From positions 1 through 6,215 of the forward strand of contig JASHVW010000093.1 in assembly GCA_030044395.1 (NCBI GenBank): a DNA stretch of 6,215 bases, in the 5' to 3' direction. Source of the DNA: Verrucomicrobiia bacterium. GTDB lineage: Bacteria; Verrucomicrobiota; Verrucomicrobiia; Limisphaerales; UBA11358. Shown piece after piece: positions 1-5,591 of this stretch. Both the position numbers and the translations under genes were made by a program. The stretch's first letter is position 1. Every line of letters starts with the position of its first letter. The notes beneath the pieces are model-generated. The model was not told the DNA's origin. It did no database searches and saw only the letters and a program-made list of their open reading frames with translations.

Positions 1-480
1 CTGTCCAGTCACGGACAGGGAACCCTTGCCACCGGCACGATTTCCGGCACCCAGGAGGGTACCAGCCTTTGGCTGTACACCATTACTTTGACCGATACCG
101 GCTCCACTCCTATTGACAGTTTGTGGTATGCCTGGACGCCGGACGTTTCGCCAAATTTCTATCTGCCCGATTCAAACCTCAGCGACATCTCCGGACAAAA
201 TGGGTGGACAGGCTCGGCGGTTGCCAATTCCATCCAGTTCTCCGGCGGCACCGCCTTGACTACCGGCCAGTCGGTAAACTTGAACTATGAAGCTGACTTT
301 TCGCCCACGACGCTGGCGGACACGGCCCATTCCGGCCTTTCAGTGGCGTATGACGGAGGCATCGAAAACGGACCCGCCACGCCGGACTTCAACATCGTGG
401 CTGCACCGGAACCGTCATCGCTCGCCATACTGGGAATGGCCCTCGCTGCAGCCTGGAGGCGTTTTGAGAGAAATAAATAG
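1..480 (+). CDS. PEP-CTERM sorting-domain protein, C-terminal part (5' end outside window)
   Basis: The frame is open from base 1 to the TAG at 478-480, giving 159 visible residues; the true start lies upstream of the window. An internal TTG at 88 is only a possible start codon and should not be taken as the N-terminus. The visible part is rich in Ser, Thr, Gly and Asn with alternating beta-type segments, as in secreted or surface proteins. It ends with a typical PEP-CTERM signal: Pro-Glu-Pro at fragment residues 136-138, a hydrophobic segment of about 13 residues (LAILGMALAAAW), then a basic tail containing RR and R. In the known family this tail directs export and processing by an exosortase and anchoring or release at the cell envelope. 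The N-terminal domain is not visible, so no specific function can be given. It converges on ahcY, with a shared hairpin between them. Confidence is high for the sorting signal and nil for the biological role. Confidence 0.85.
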   Translation: MSSHGQGTLATGTISGTQEGTSLWLYTITLTDTGSTPIDSLWYAWTPDVSPNFYLPDSNLSDISGQNGWTGSAVANSIQFSGGTALTTGQSVNLNYEADFSPTTLADTAHSGLSVAYDGGIENGPATPDFNIVAAPEPSSLAILGMALAAAWRRFERNK

Positions 481-501
481 TTTGCCAATGGTTCCTCCAA
501 T

Positions 502-534
502 AAAAAAGGCGAATGGAATTTTCCATTCGCCTTT
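502..534. terminator. Bidirectional intrinsic terminator between PEP-CTERM gene and ahcY
   Basis: A perfect 14-bp inverted repeat has arms at 505-518 and 521-534 around a 2-nt centre; in practice the loop would be wider. It begins 24 bases after the PEP-CTERM stop and ends 18 bases beyond the ahcY stop. Read on the minus strand the stem runs into six consecutive T (plus-strand A at 502-507), a good rho-independent terminator for metK-ahcY. Read on the plus strand it ends in CCTTT, a weaker U-tract, which may still serve the PEP-CTERM gene. Confidence 0.85.
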
Positions 535-552
535 CCATGCTTCTCGATCCGA

Positions 553-2019
553 TCAATACCGGTAGTGTTCGGCTTTGTAGGGGCCCTCCACGGGCACGCC
601 GATGTAATCGGCCTGCTTTTTCGTGAGTTTGGTAAGTTTCACGCCGATCTTTTCGAGGTGCAGGCGGGCAACTTCCTCGTCCAATTTTTTGCCCAAGCGA
701 TAGACGCCGACCTTGTAATGATCCTTGTTCTTCCACAAATCCAATTGGGCGAGCACCTGGTTGGTAAATGAGTTGGACATGACAAAGCTCGGATGGCCTT
801 CGGCGCAGCCGAGGTTGACGAGGCGGCCCTCGGCGAGCAGGTAAATGCTCCTGTCACCCGGCAGATCGAAGCGGTCAACCTGCGGTTTGATGTTCACTTT
901 CTTGACGCCTTTGGCACTGGTCAACCGGTCAACCTGGATTTCATTGTCGAAGTGGCCGATGTTGCAGACGATGGCCTGGTCTTTCATCTTCAAGATGTGT
1001 TCGAGCGTGATAACGTCACAATTCCCGGTGGTCGTAACATAAATGTCCGCTTCACCGAGGGTGTCCTCGAGGGTGGTCACTTTGAAACCTTCCATCGCTG
1101 CCTGCAATGCGTTGATGGGATCAATTTCGGTGACAATGACGCGTGCGCCGAACCCGCGCAACGAATGCGACGAGCCTTTGCCGACGTCGCCGTAACCGCA
1201 AACACACGCCGTCTTGCCGGCAATCATCACGCCCAGCGCGCGCTTAAGGCCGTCGGCGAGGGACTCGCGGCAACCGTAGAGATTATCGAATTTTGATTTG
1301 GTGACCGAATCGTTGACGTTGATGGCCGGAACCAGGAGCTTGCCGGCTTCGAGCATTTGATACAGGCGATGGACGCCAGTCGTCGTCTCTTCGGAAACGC
1401 CTTTCCAATCCTTCACAGCCCGGGTGAACCAGCCGGGGCGTTCCTTGGCGCATTTTTTCAACAGATTTTTTACGACCGAGACTTCGTGGTTGTCGCTCGG
1501 GCTATTGACCCAGTCATTGCCCTGTTCCATCTCATAACCCTTGTGCAGAAGCAGCGTGGCGTCGCCGCCATCGTCCACGATAAGTTCGGGTCCTTTGCCG
1601 CCGGGATGGGTGAGCATATTGAGGGTGAAGTCCCAATATTCTTCGAGCGATTCGCCCTTAAAGGCGAAGACCGGCACGCCGGCCCTGGCAATCGCCGCGG
1701 CGGCATGGTCTTGCGTCGAAAAAATATTACAACTGGCCCAACGCACGGAGGCGCCCAATTCGACGAGGGTCTCGATGAGCACAGCGGTTTCGATGGTCAT
1801 GTGCAGGGAGCCGGAAATGCGAACGCCTTTGAGGGGCTTTGACGCGCCGTATTTTTCGCGGCACGCCATCAGGCCTGGCATTTCCTGTTCGGCCACGTCA
1901 ATTTCGCGCCGGCCCAAATCGGCCAGGGAGATGTCGCGGACATAAAAATCGTTGTTGGCGCCATTGCCGTTGGTTTTTGCGACCGTCCGGCGCGTAGGAG
2001 AGAGTTTGATTGCAGGCAT
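553..2019 (-). CDS. ahcY: S-adenosylhomocysteine hydrolase (adenosylhomocysteinase)
   Basis: This cytosolic NAD-dependent enzyme reversibly splits S-adenosylhomocysteine into adenosine and homocysteine, relieving product inhibition of methyltransferases. The protein is 488 residues. Seen in the sequence: the substrate-domain segment GSLHMTIETAVLIETL at 70-85 (H73, T75); DDGGD at 149-153; EETTTG at 210-215; VTKSKFDN at 239-246 with K241 and D245, then C250; the Rossmann loop GYGDVGKG at 275-282 followed by acidic E298; GHFDNEI at 355-361; LGCAEGHPS at 403-411; and the C-terminal KAEHYRY with K482 and Y486, which reach the NAD site of the partner subunit in known structures. Relative to the human enzyme there is an insert of roughly 36 residues around 165-205, the usual bacterial-type insert. 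A polar N-terminal extension of about 25 residues precedes the conserved core; no Met occurs before residue 47, so the ATG at 2017-2019 is the best start. It has no clear Shine-Dalgarno. It follows metK by 37 nt and is probably cotranscribed. All expected active-site residues are present. Confidence 0.98.
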   Translation of the reverse strand: MPAIKLSPTRRTVAKTNGNGANNDFYVRDISLADLGRREIDVAEQEMPGLMACREKYGASKPLKGVRISGSLHMTIETAVLIETLVELGASVRWASCNIFSTQDHAAAAIARAGVPVFAFKGESLEEYWDFTLNMLTHPGGKGPELIVDDGGDATLLLHKGYEMEQGNDWVNSPSDNHEVSVVKNLLKKCAKERPGWFTRAVKDWKGVSEETTTGVHRLYQMLEAGKLLVPAINVNDSVTKSKFDNLYGCRESLADGLKRALGVMIAGKTACVCGYGDVGKGSSHSLRGFGARVIVTEIDPINALQAAMEGFKVTTLEDTLGEADIYVTTTGNCDVITLEHILKMKDQAIVCNIGHFDNEIQVDRLTSAKGVKKVNIKPQVDRFDLPGDRSIYLLAEGRLVNLGCAEGHPSFVMSNSFTNQVLAQLDLWKNKDHYKVGVYRLGKKLDEEVARLHLEKIGVKLTKLTKKQADYIGVPVEGPYKAEHYRY

Positions 2020-2056
2020 GGTTAATGTTTTTGCTGGGTTTTTGTTTTCAATCGAT
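2020..2056 (-). other. metK-ahcY intergenic spacer
   Basis: These 37 nt separate the metK stop from the ahcY start. On the coding strand the spacer is A-rich with two AAAAA runs and a short CCC, and it holds no hairpin, promoter-like pair or Shine-Dalgarno that I can see. This supports cotranscription of the two genes. There is no room for a separate SAH riboswitch in front of ahcY. Confidence 0.6.
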
Positions 2057-3298
2057 TTACAGACTGGCCCGGGCGATGGCTGCGGCGCGGGCGGTGCTCA
2101 TGACGGCAGCCGTCGCCCCTTTTGCCGGGCGAATGGCTTTCTTCAGCGCTTCGACTTTGTCGGTTTTTTCCCACGTAATGTCGGGATCCGTCTTGCCGAA
2201 GTGGCCGTAATTGGTGGTTTTGGCATAAATCGGACGGAGCAGGTTCAATTGTTTGATGATGTCGGCCGGCTTGAAGCTGAATACTTCGCCAACCGCGCGT
2301 TCGAGTTGCTCATCGCTGACGGTGCCGGTGCCGAAGGTGTTCACGCAAACCGAGACTGGGTCGGGATAGCCGATGGCGTAGGCAAACTGGATTTCCGCGC
2401 TGGTGGCCAGTCCAGCCGCGACGATGTTTTTCGCCACGTAACGTCCCATGTAGGCGGCGCTACGGTCCACCTTGCTGGGGTCCTTGCCGCTGAACGCGCC
2501 GCCGCCGTGACGTCCCATGCCGCCATAAGTGTCCACAATAATTTTGCGTCCGGTCAAACCGGTGTCGCCTTGCGGCCCCCCAACCACGAAACGTCCCGTC
2601 GGGTTGATGAGATATTGGGTATTTTTGGTGAGCATTTCCCGTGGCAGGGTCTTCTTGATGACTTCCTCGATGCAATACTCCTTGATGGTTTTGTGTTTCG
2701 CATCTTGGGCGTGCTGCGTGGAGATGACGACGTTGGTAATTTCGACCGGCTGGTCGTTGACGTACCGAACGGAAACCTGCGACTTGGCATCGGGGCGGAG
2801 CCACTTCACCCTGCCACCCTTGCGGACTTTGGTCAGCGCGCGGCCGAGCAAATGCGCGTACATGATGGGCGCAGGCATGAGTTCGGGCGTTTCGTTGCAG
2901 GCATAACCAAACATCAGGCCCTGGTCGCCGGCGCCTTGTTCGGCGGTTTCCTTTCCCTCTGCTTGGCGGGCGTCCACGCCCTGGGCGATGTCCGGCGATT
3001 GCGAGGTGATGGCGTTCAAAATCAAGACTTTGTCGGCGTGAAACACATCGTCGTCGTGGGTGTAGCCGATATCGCGGATGGCATCGCGCGCGATGGCGTT
3101 GAAATCCAATTTGGCCTTGGTGGTAATTTCGCCGCCGACGACGACGAGGTTGCACTTGGCGTAGGTTTCGCAGGCGACGCGGCTGAATCTGTCCTGCGCC
3201 AGACAGGCGTCGAGGATATAATCGGAAATCGTGTCGCAAACTTTGTCCGGATGGCCTTCGCCGACGGACTCGGAAGAGAAGATAAAGTTTTTGCTCAT
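2057..3298 (-). CDS. metK: S-adenosylmethionine synthetase (methionine adenosyltransferase)
   Basis: This enzyme makes SAM from methionine and ATP with release of phosphate and pyrophosphate; it is cytosolic and needs Mg and K ions. The protein is 413 residues. Seen in the sequence: GEGHPDK at 13-19 (H16, D18, K19); first family signature GAGDQGLMFGYA at 122-133; WLRPDAKSQV at 166-175 with K172; GGPQGD at 240-245 with D245, then R251 and K252; and the glycine-rich P-loop-like signature GGGAFSGKD at 265-273 with K272, then D278. These align with E. coli MetK at a constant offset of 7, so the enzyme looks active. After the conserved WEKTDK (376-381) the chain runs about 20 residues longer than E. 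coli MetK, ending in an Ala/Arg-rich tail. The ATG at 3296-3298 places the N-terminus as in homologues; no Shine-Dalgarno precedes it. It is the first gene of the probable metK-ahcY operon and is divergent from the ArsR-methyltransferase gene. Confidence 0.98.
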   Translation of the reverse strand: MSKNFIFSSESVGEGHPDKVCDTISDYILDACLAQDRFSRVACETYAKCNLVVVGGEITTKAKLDFNAIARDAIRDIGYTHDDDVFHADKVLILNAITSQSPDIAQGVDARQAEGKETAEQGAGDQGLMFGYACNETPELMPAPIMYAHLLGRALTKVRKGGRVKWLRPDAKSQVSVRYVNDQPVEITNVVISTQHAQDAKHKTIKEYCIEEVIKKTLPREMLTKNTQYLINPTGRFVVGGPQGDTGLTGRKIIVDTYGGMGRHGGGAFSGKDPSKVDRSAAYMGRYVAKNIVAAGLATSAEIQFAYAIGYPDPVSVCVNTFGTGTVSDEQLERAVGEVFSFKPADIIKQLNLLRPIYAKTTNYGHFGKTDPDITWEKTDKVEALKKAIRPAKGATAAVMSTARAAAIARASL

Positions 3299-3309
3299 AA
3301 CATTACATA

Positions 3310-3339
3310 TTGACGTATCAAGATTTGATGATATATCAT
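3310..3339 (+). promoter_or_regulatory. Predicted promoter of the ArsR-methyltransferase gene
   Basis: On the plus strand a -35 hexamer TTGACG (3310-3315) lies 18 bases before a -10 hexamer TATCAT (3334-3339). An alternative -10, TATATC at 3332-3337, would give 16-base spacing. The hexamers are identical to those of the opposing metK promoter, and the two -10 boxes abut. Transcription would start near 3346, about 45 nt before the ATG. Confidence 0.5.
3316..3339. promoter_or_regulatory. Candidate palindromic operator overlapping both divergent promoters
   Basis: This AT-rich stretch carries nested inverted repeats: ATCAA-GAT-TTGAT at 3317-3329, TATCA-N8-TGATA at 3316-3333, and the perfect 12-bp palindrome ATGATATATCAT at 3328-3339. 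The half-site TATCA/TGATA therefore occurs three times (3316-3320, 3329-3333, 3334-3338). ArsR-family dimers bind AT-rich inverted repeats of this kind, usually across a promoter. The adjacent ArsR-type protein is the obvious candidate ligand. Part of the 12-bp palindrome is explained simply by two abutting -10 boxes, so the exact operator is uncertain. Confidence 0.5.
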
Positions 3340-3355
3340 TTTAAGCGCGCGTCAA
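3328..3355 (-). promoter_or_regulatory. Predicted metK-ahcY promoter
   Basis: On the minus strand a -35 hexamer TTGACG (plus 3350-3355) and a -10 hexamer TATCAT (plus 3328-3333) are separated by 16 bases. Each matches five of six sigma-70 consensus positions. Transcription would start near 3320, giving a leader of only about 22 nt before metK, too short for any known SAM riboswitch class. Regulation is therefore more likely by protein binding at the overlapping palindromes. Confidence 0.6.
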
Positions 3356-3390
3356 ATGGAATCTCGATTTTTTTGGCGTCCACATAAACC

Positions 3391-4320
3391 ATGCCATCCA
3401 TGCTGAAATCGCTGCGGGCCTTGTCGGATGCCACACGGCTGCGGATTGTCGCCCTGGTGGAAAAAGACGAATTATCCGTCGCAGAGCTTCAGGAAATCAC
3501 GCGACTGGGCCAATCCCGGATTTCGACGCATCTGGGCTTGCTGGCGGACTCCGAACTGGTGCAATCGCGGCGTGACGGCAAAAGGACCTTTTACAAACTG
3601 ATTGAAAGCGGCGACGCCAAGGCGCGTGACTTCATCCAATTGGCCATCCGGGGCGCAGAGGAGTTGCCGGAGCATGTCGGCGACCAAATCAACCTCAAAC
3701 GGGTCCTGGCCCTGCGGCGCGAGCACGCGCAGGTCTATTTCAACCAAGTCGCCGGGCGTTTCGACCGCGTTTATGGACCCGGGCGTTCATGGCAGGCTTT
3801 TGGGCATTTGTTGTTGCGGATTCTGCCGCCGCTGGTGGTGGCCGATCTGGGCGCGGGCGAAGGTCTGTTGAGCGAATTGCTGGCGCGCCGCTGCAAAAAG
3901 GTCATTGCCGTGGACAATTCGGAAAAGATCGTGGCATTCGGCAAAGCGAAGGCGAAAAAGAACGGCATGAAAAATTTGGAATTTCGCCTGGGCGATTTGC
4001 AAAGTCCGCCCATTGAACCAGGCAGCGTGGATATGGTTGTTTTGAGCCAGGCGCTACACCATGCGGAAATGCCGGCAGCGGCGATTTCAGCGGCGCATAA
4101 AGTCTTGAAAGGAAGCGGGCAAATCATGATTCTCGATCTGCTGGAGCATCACTTCGAGAAGGCGCGCGAATTGTATGGCGACCGGTGGCCTGGCTTTGCC
4201 GAATCCGATTTGCAATGCTGGCTGGAGGATGCCGGGTTCAGAGGAATTGAAATCAGCGTGGTGGCGCGTGAAGAGCAGCCGCCGCATTTCCAAACCATCT
4301 TGGCGGGCGCGGAGAAATGA
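3391..4320 (+). CDS. ArsR-family winged-helix regulator fused to a SAM-dependent methyltransferase domain (SahR-like)
   Basis: The protein has 309 residues in two parts. Residues about 4-95 form an ArsR-type winged helix: LSDATRLRIVALV at 11-23, recognition-helix region GQSRISTHLGLLADSELV at 40-57, and the wing RRDGKRTFYKL at 60-70. Residues about 130-305 form a class I methyltransferase fold: motif I VVADLGAGEGLLSELL at 149-164, acidic D175 in VIAVDNS closing the second strand, GDLQ at 201-204, and VDMVVLSQALHH at 213-224. The SAM/SAH-binding motifs are intact. The metal-binding Cys-x-Cys of classical ArsR proteins is absent; the helix reads LSVAEL, and I see only two cysteines (168 and 276). 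An in-frame TAA at 3385-3387 rules out an upstream start; ATG 3391 is chosen, with ATG 3400 possible. Fusions of this type next to ahcY are known as SahR, the SAH-responsive regulator of methionine metabolism described in Proteobacteria. Divergence from metK-ahcY supports a repressor that senses SAH. Whether the methyltransferase half is catalytic or only a ligand sensor cannot be seen. Confidence 0.88.
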   Translation: MPSMLKSLRALSDATRLRIVALVEKDELSVAELQEITRLGQSRISTHLGLLADSELVQSRRDGKRTFYKLIESGDAKARDFIQLAIRGAEELPEHVGDQINLKRVLALRREHAQVYFNQVAGRFDRVYGPGRSWQAFGHLLLRILPPLVVADLGAGEGLLSELLARRCKKVIAVDNSEKIVAFGKAKAKKNGMKNLEFRLGDLQSPPIEPGSVDMVVLSQALHHAEMPAAAISAAHKVLKGSGQIMILDLLEHHFEKARELYGDRWPGFAESDLQCWLEDAGFRGIEISVVAREEQPPHFQTILAGAEK

Positions 4321-4436
4321 TTTTGATCCACGCGCCGAGTCACCGCAAATAACCCTGCCGTTCCAGGATTTTTAGAGCCACTCGATCCTCTGAAAGACAC
4401 AAATTTTGGATTTTGTTCTGCTGTAAAAGGTGCGAT

Positions 4437-4441
4437 AAGGG
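4437..4441 (+). promoter_or_regulatory. Shine-Dalgarno deciding the aldo/keto reductase start
   Basis: AAGGG at 4437-4441 lies six bases before the ATG at 4448 but directly abuts the in-frame ATG at 4442, which is too close for use. This favours 4448 as the start. It is the only recognisable Shine-Dalgarno among the four gene starts in the window. No convincing promoter or terminator is visible in the rest of the gap after the preceding gene (4321-4436). Confidence 0.55.
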
Positions 4442-4447
4442 ATGGAT

Positions 4448-5455
4448 ATGAATTATGTGAAATTGGGTAACACGGGCTTGTACGTGTCGCGTTTTTGTTT
4501 GGGTTGCATGAGTTATGGAAAATCAAACGTGACTCCCTGGCCGGGCATGCCCCACTGGCCCTGGACATTGACTGAGGAAGACAGCCGCCCATTCATCAAG
4601 CGGGCGTTGGAGCTCGGCGTAAATTTCTTCGACACCGCCAACGTCTATTCGATTGGCGAAAGCGAATCCGTCCTCGGGCGCGCCATCCGCGATTTCGCGC
4701 GTCGCGACGAGGTTGTGCTGGCCACCAAAGTCAACGGCCTGGTCCGGCCCGATCCCAACGGCCGGGGCCTATCGCGCAAGGCGATTTTGTCGGAAATTGA
4801 CAAGAGTTTGCGGCGGATGGGGACCGATTACATTGATCTCTACATCATTCATCGTTACGACTACCAAACGCCGCTGGAAGAGACGCTAGAAGCGCTCAAC
4901 GACATTGTTCGGGCCGGCAAGGTCCGCTATTTGGGCGCGTCTTCGATGTATGCATGGCAATTCATGAAGGCCATCGGCCTGCAGCGCGCCAATGGGTGGG
5001 CGACGTTTGTCTCCATGCAGAACTATTACAATCTGCTTTATCGGGAGGAAGAATGGGAAATGCTGCGCCTGTGCCAGTCCGAAGGGATTGGAGTAACTCC
5101 ATGGTCGCCGCTGGCCCGGGGCAGGCTGGCCCGTCCCTGGTCGCAAGAACAGCAAACCGAACGGGGCCGGAATGATCAATTTGCCAAAACCCTCTTCAGC
5201 AAGACGGAGGATATTGACAAGCCGATGATTGACCGCGTGAACGAGGTCGCGAAGGAACGGGGCGTGCCGCCTTCGCAGATCGCTCTTGCCTGGCTGTTCC
5301 ACAAACCGGTCGTCACCTCACCGATTATCGGCGCGACCAAGCCGCATCATCTGGATGACGCCGTGGCGGCGCTTTCCGTCAAACTCTCAACCGAGGCAAT
5401 CAAGCGGCTGGAGGAGTTATATCAGCCGCACCCGCCGACCGAGGCGTTTTCATAA
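4448..5455 (+). CDS. Aldo/keto reductase, YajO-like
   Basis: This is an NADPH-type aldo/keto reductase of 335 residues, predicted to reduce carbonyl substrates in the cytosol. Start 4448 is chosen from the Shine-Dalgarno and because MNYVKLGNTGLYVSRFCLG matches family N-termini; ATG 4442 would add two residues. The (beta/alpha)8-barrel tetrad is present: D62 and Y67 in FFDTANVY, K94 in LATKV, H135 in IIHRYD. Other family segments are SMQNYYNLLYREEE (189-202), WSPLARGRL (219-227) and the cofactor-binding IIGATKPHHLDDAV (294-307). From memory the chain matches E. coli YajO along its length, including LSRxxIL, DSLRRxGxDY, TPLEETLEALND, RYLGASSM and SPLARGRLxRPW. YajO has been linked to thiamine and deoxyxylulose metabolism, but substrate assignment here would be a guess. 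It follows the ArsR-methyltransferase gene by 127 bases on the same strand; cotranscription is possible, and a functional link to the SAM cycle is not shown. Confidence 0.93.
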   Translation: MNYVKLGNTGLYVSRFCLGCMSYGKSNVTPWPGMPHWPWTLTEEDSRPFIKRALELGVNFFDTANVYSIGESESVLGRAIRDFARRDEVVLATKVNGLVRPDPNGRGLSRKAILSEIDKSLRRMGTDYIDLYIIHRYDYQTPLEETLEALNDIVRAGKVRYLGASSMYAWQFMKAIGLQRANGWATFVSMQNYYNLLYREEEWEMLRLCQSEGIGVTPWSPLARGRLARPWSQEQQTERGRNDQFAKTLFSKTEDIDKPMIDRVNEVAKERGVPPSQIALAWLFHKPVVTSPIIGATKPHHLDDAVAALSVKLSTEAIKRLEELYQPHPPTEAFS

Positions 5456-5562
5456 TGGATTGGCGGCTTTGCTTCGTCGTAAATTCATCAGCAAGACGTG
5501 CTATGAATGACGGGCGGGGCGGCGATACGCTGGAAAAGCGCCAGACGACGGGCGCACGCCAA

Positions 5563-5578
5563 AATCCCGCGCGGGATT
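5563..5578 (-). terminator. GC-rich palindrome, possible ileS terminator
   Basis: AATCCCGC followed by GCGGGATT forms a perfect 16-bp palindrome in the gap between the convergent aldo/keto reductase and ileS genes. It lies 13 bases past the ileS stop. As a hairpin it gives a 6-bp stem and a GCGC loop. On the minus strand the stem leads into a run of four T (plus A at 5561-5564), so it could be a short terminator for ileS. The rest of the 5456-5591 gap shows nothing else I can name. Confidence 0.4.
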
Positions 5579-5591
5579 CCGGTTACGTCAT

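Noticed and set aside
793..1842. Plus-strand open frames opposite ahcY (793-1296 and 1357-1842)
   Set aside because: They are antisense shadows of a well-conserved enzyme gene. Their translations look like mirror images of codon bias, with no recognisable family.
2460..3239. Minus-strand frame of 259 codons inside metK
   Set aside because: It is an out-of-frame overlap of metK. Its Arg/Pro/His-rich composition is typical of a shifted GC-rich frame.
1952..3313. Plus-strand open frame of 453 codons opposite metK
   Set aside because: It lies almost exactly antisense to metK, whose catalytic motifs are complete. Its translation shows no recognisable domain. Long antisense frames are common opposite GC-rich genes with biased third positions.
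3299..3390. Possible SAM or SAH riboswitch before metK
   Set aside because: The predicted leader is about 22 nt, and even the whole 92-nt gap lacks the multi-helix cores of SAM-I, SAM-II, SAM-III or SAH riboswitches. The repeats are better read as DNA sites.
4365..4389. Weak inverted repeat AGGAT/ATCCT after the regulator gene as a terminator
   Set aside because: It has only a 5-bp stem with a 15-base loop and no following T-tract.
4401..4430. Possible sigma-70 promoter for the aldo/keto reductase
   Set aside because: The T-rich stretch and TGTAAA offer only poor -35/-10 matches, so I could not support a specific promoter.
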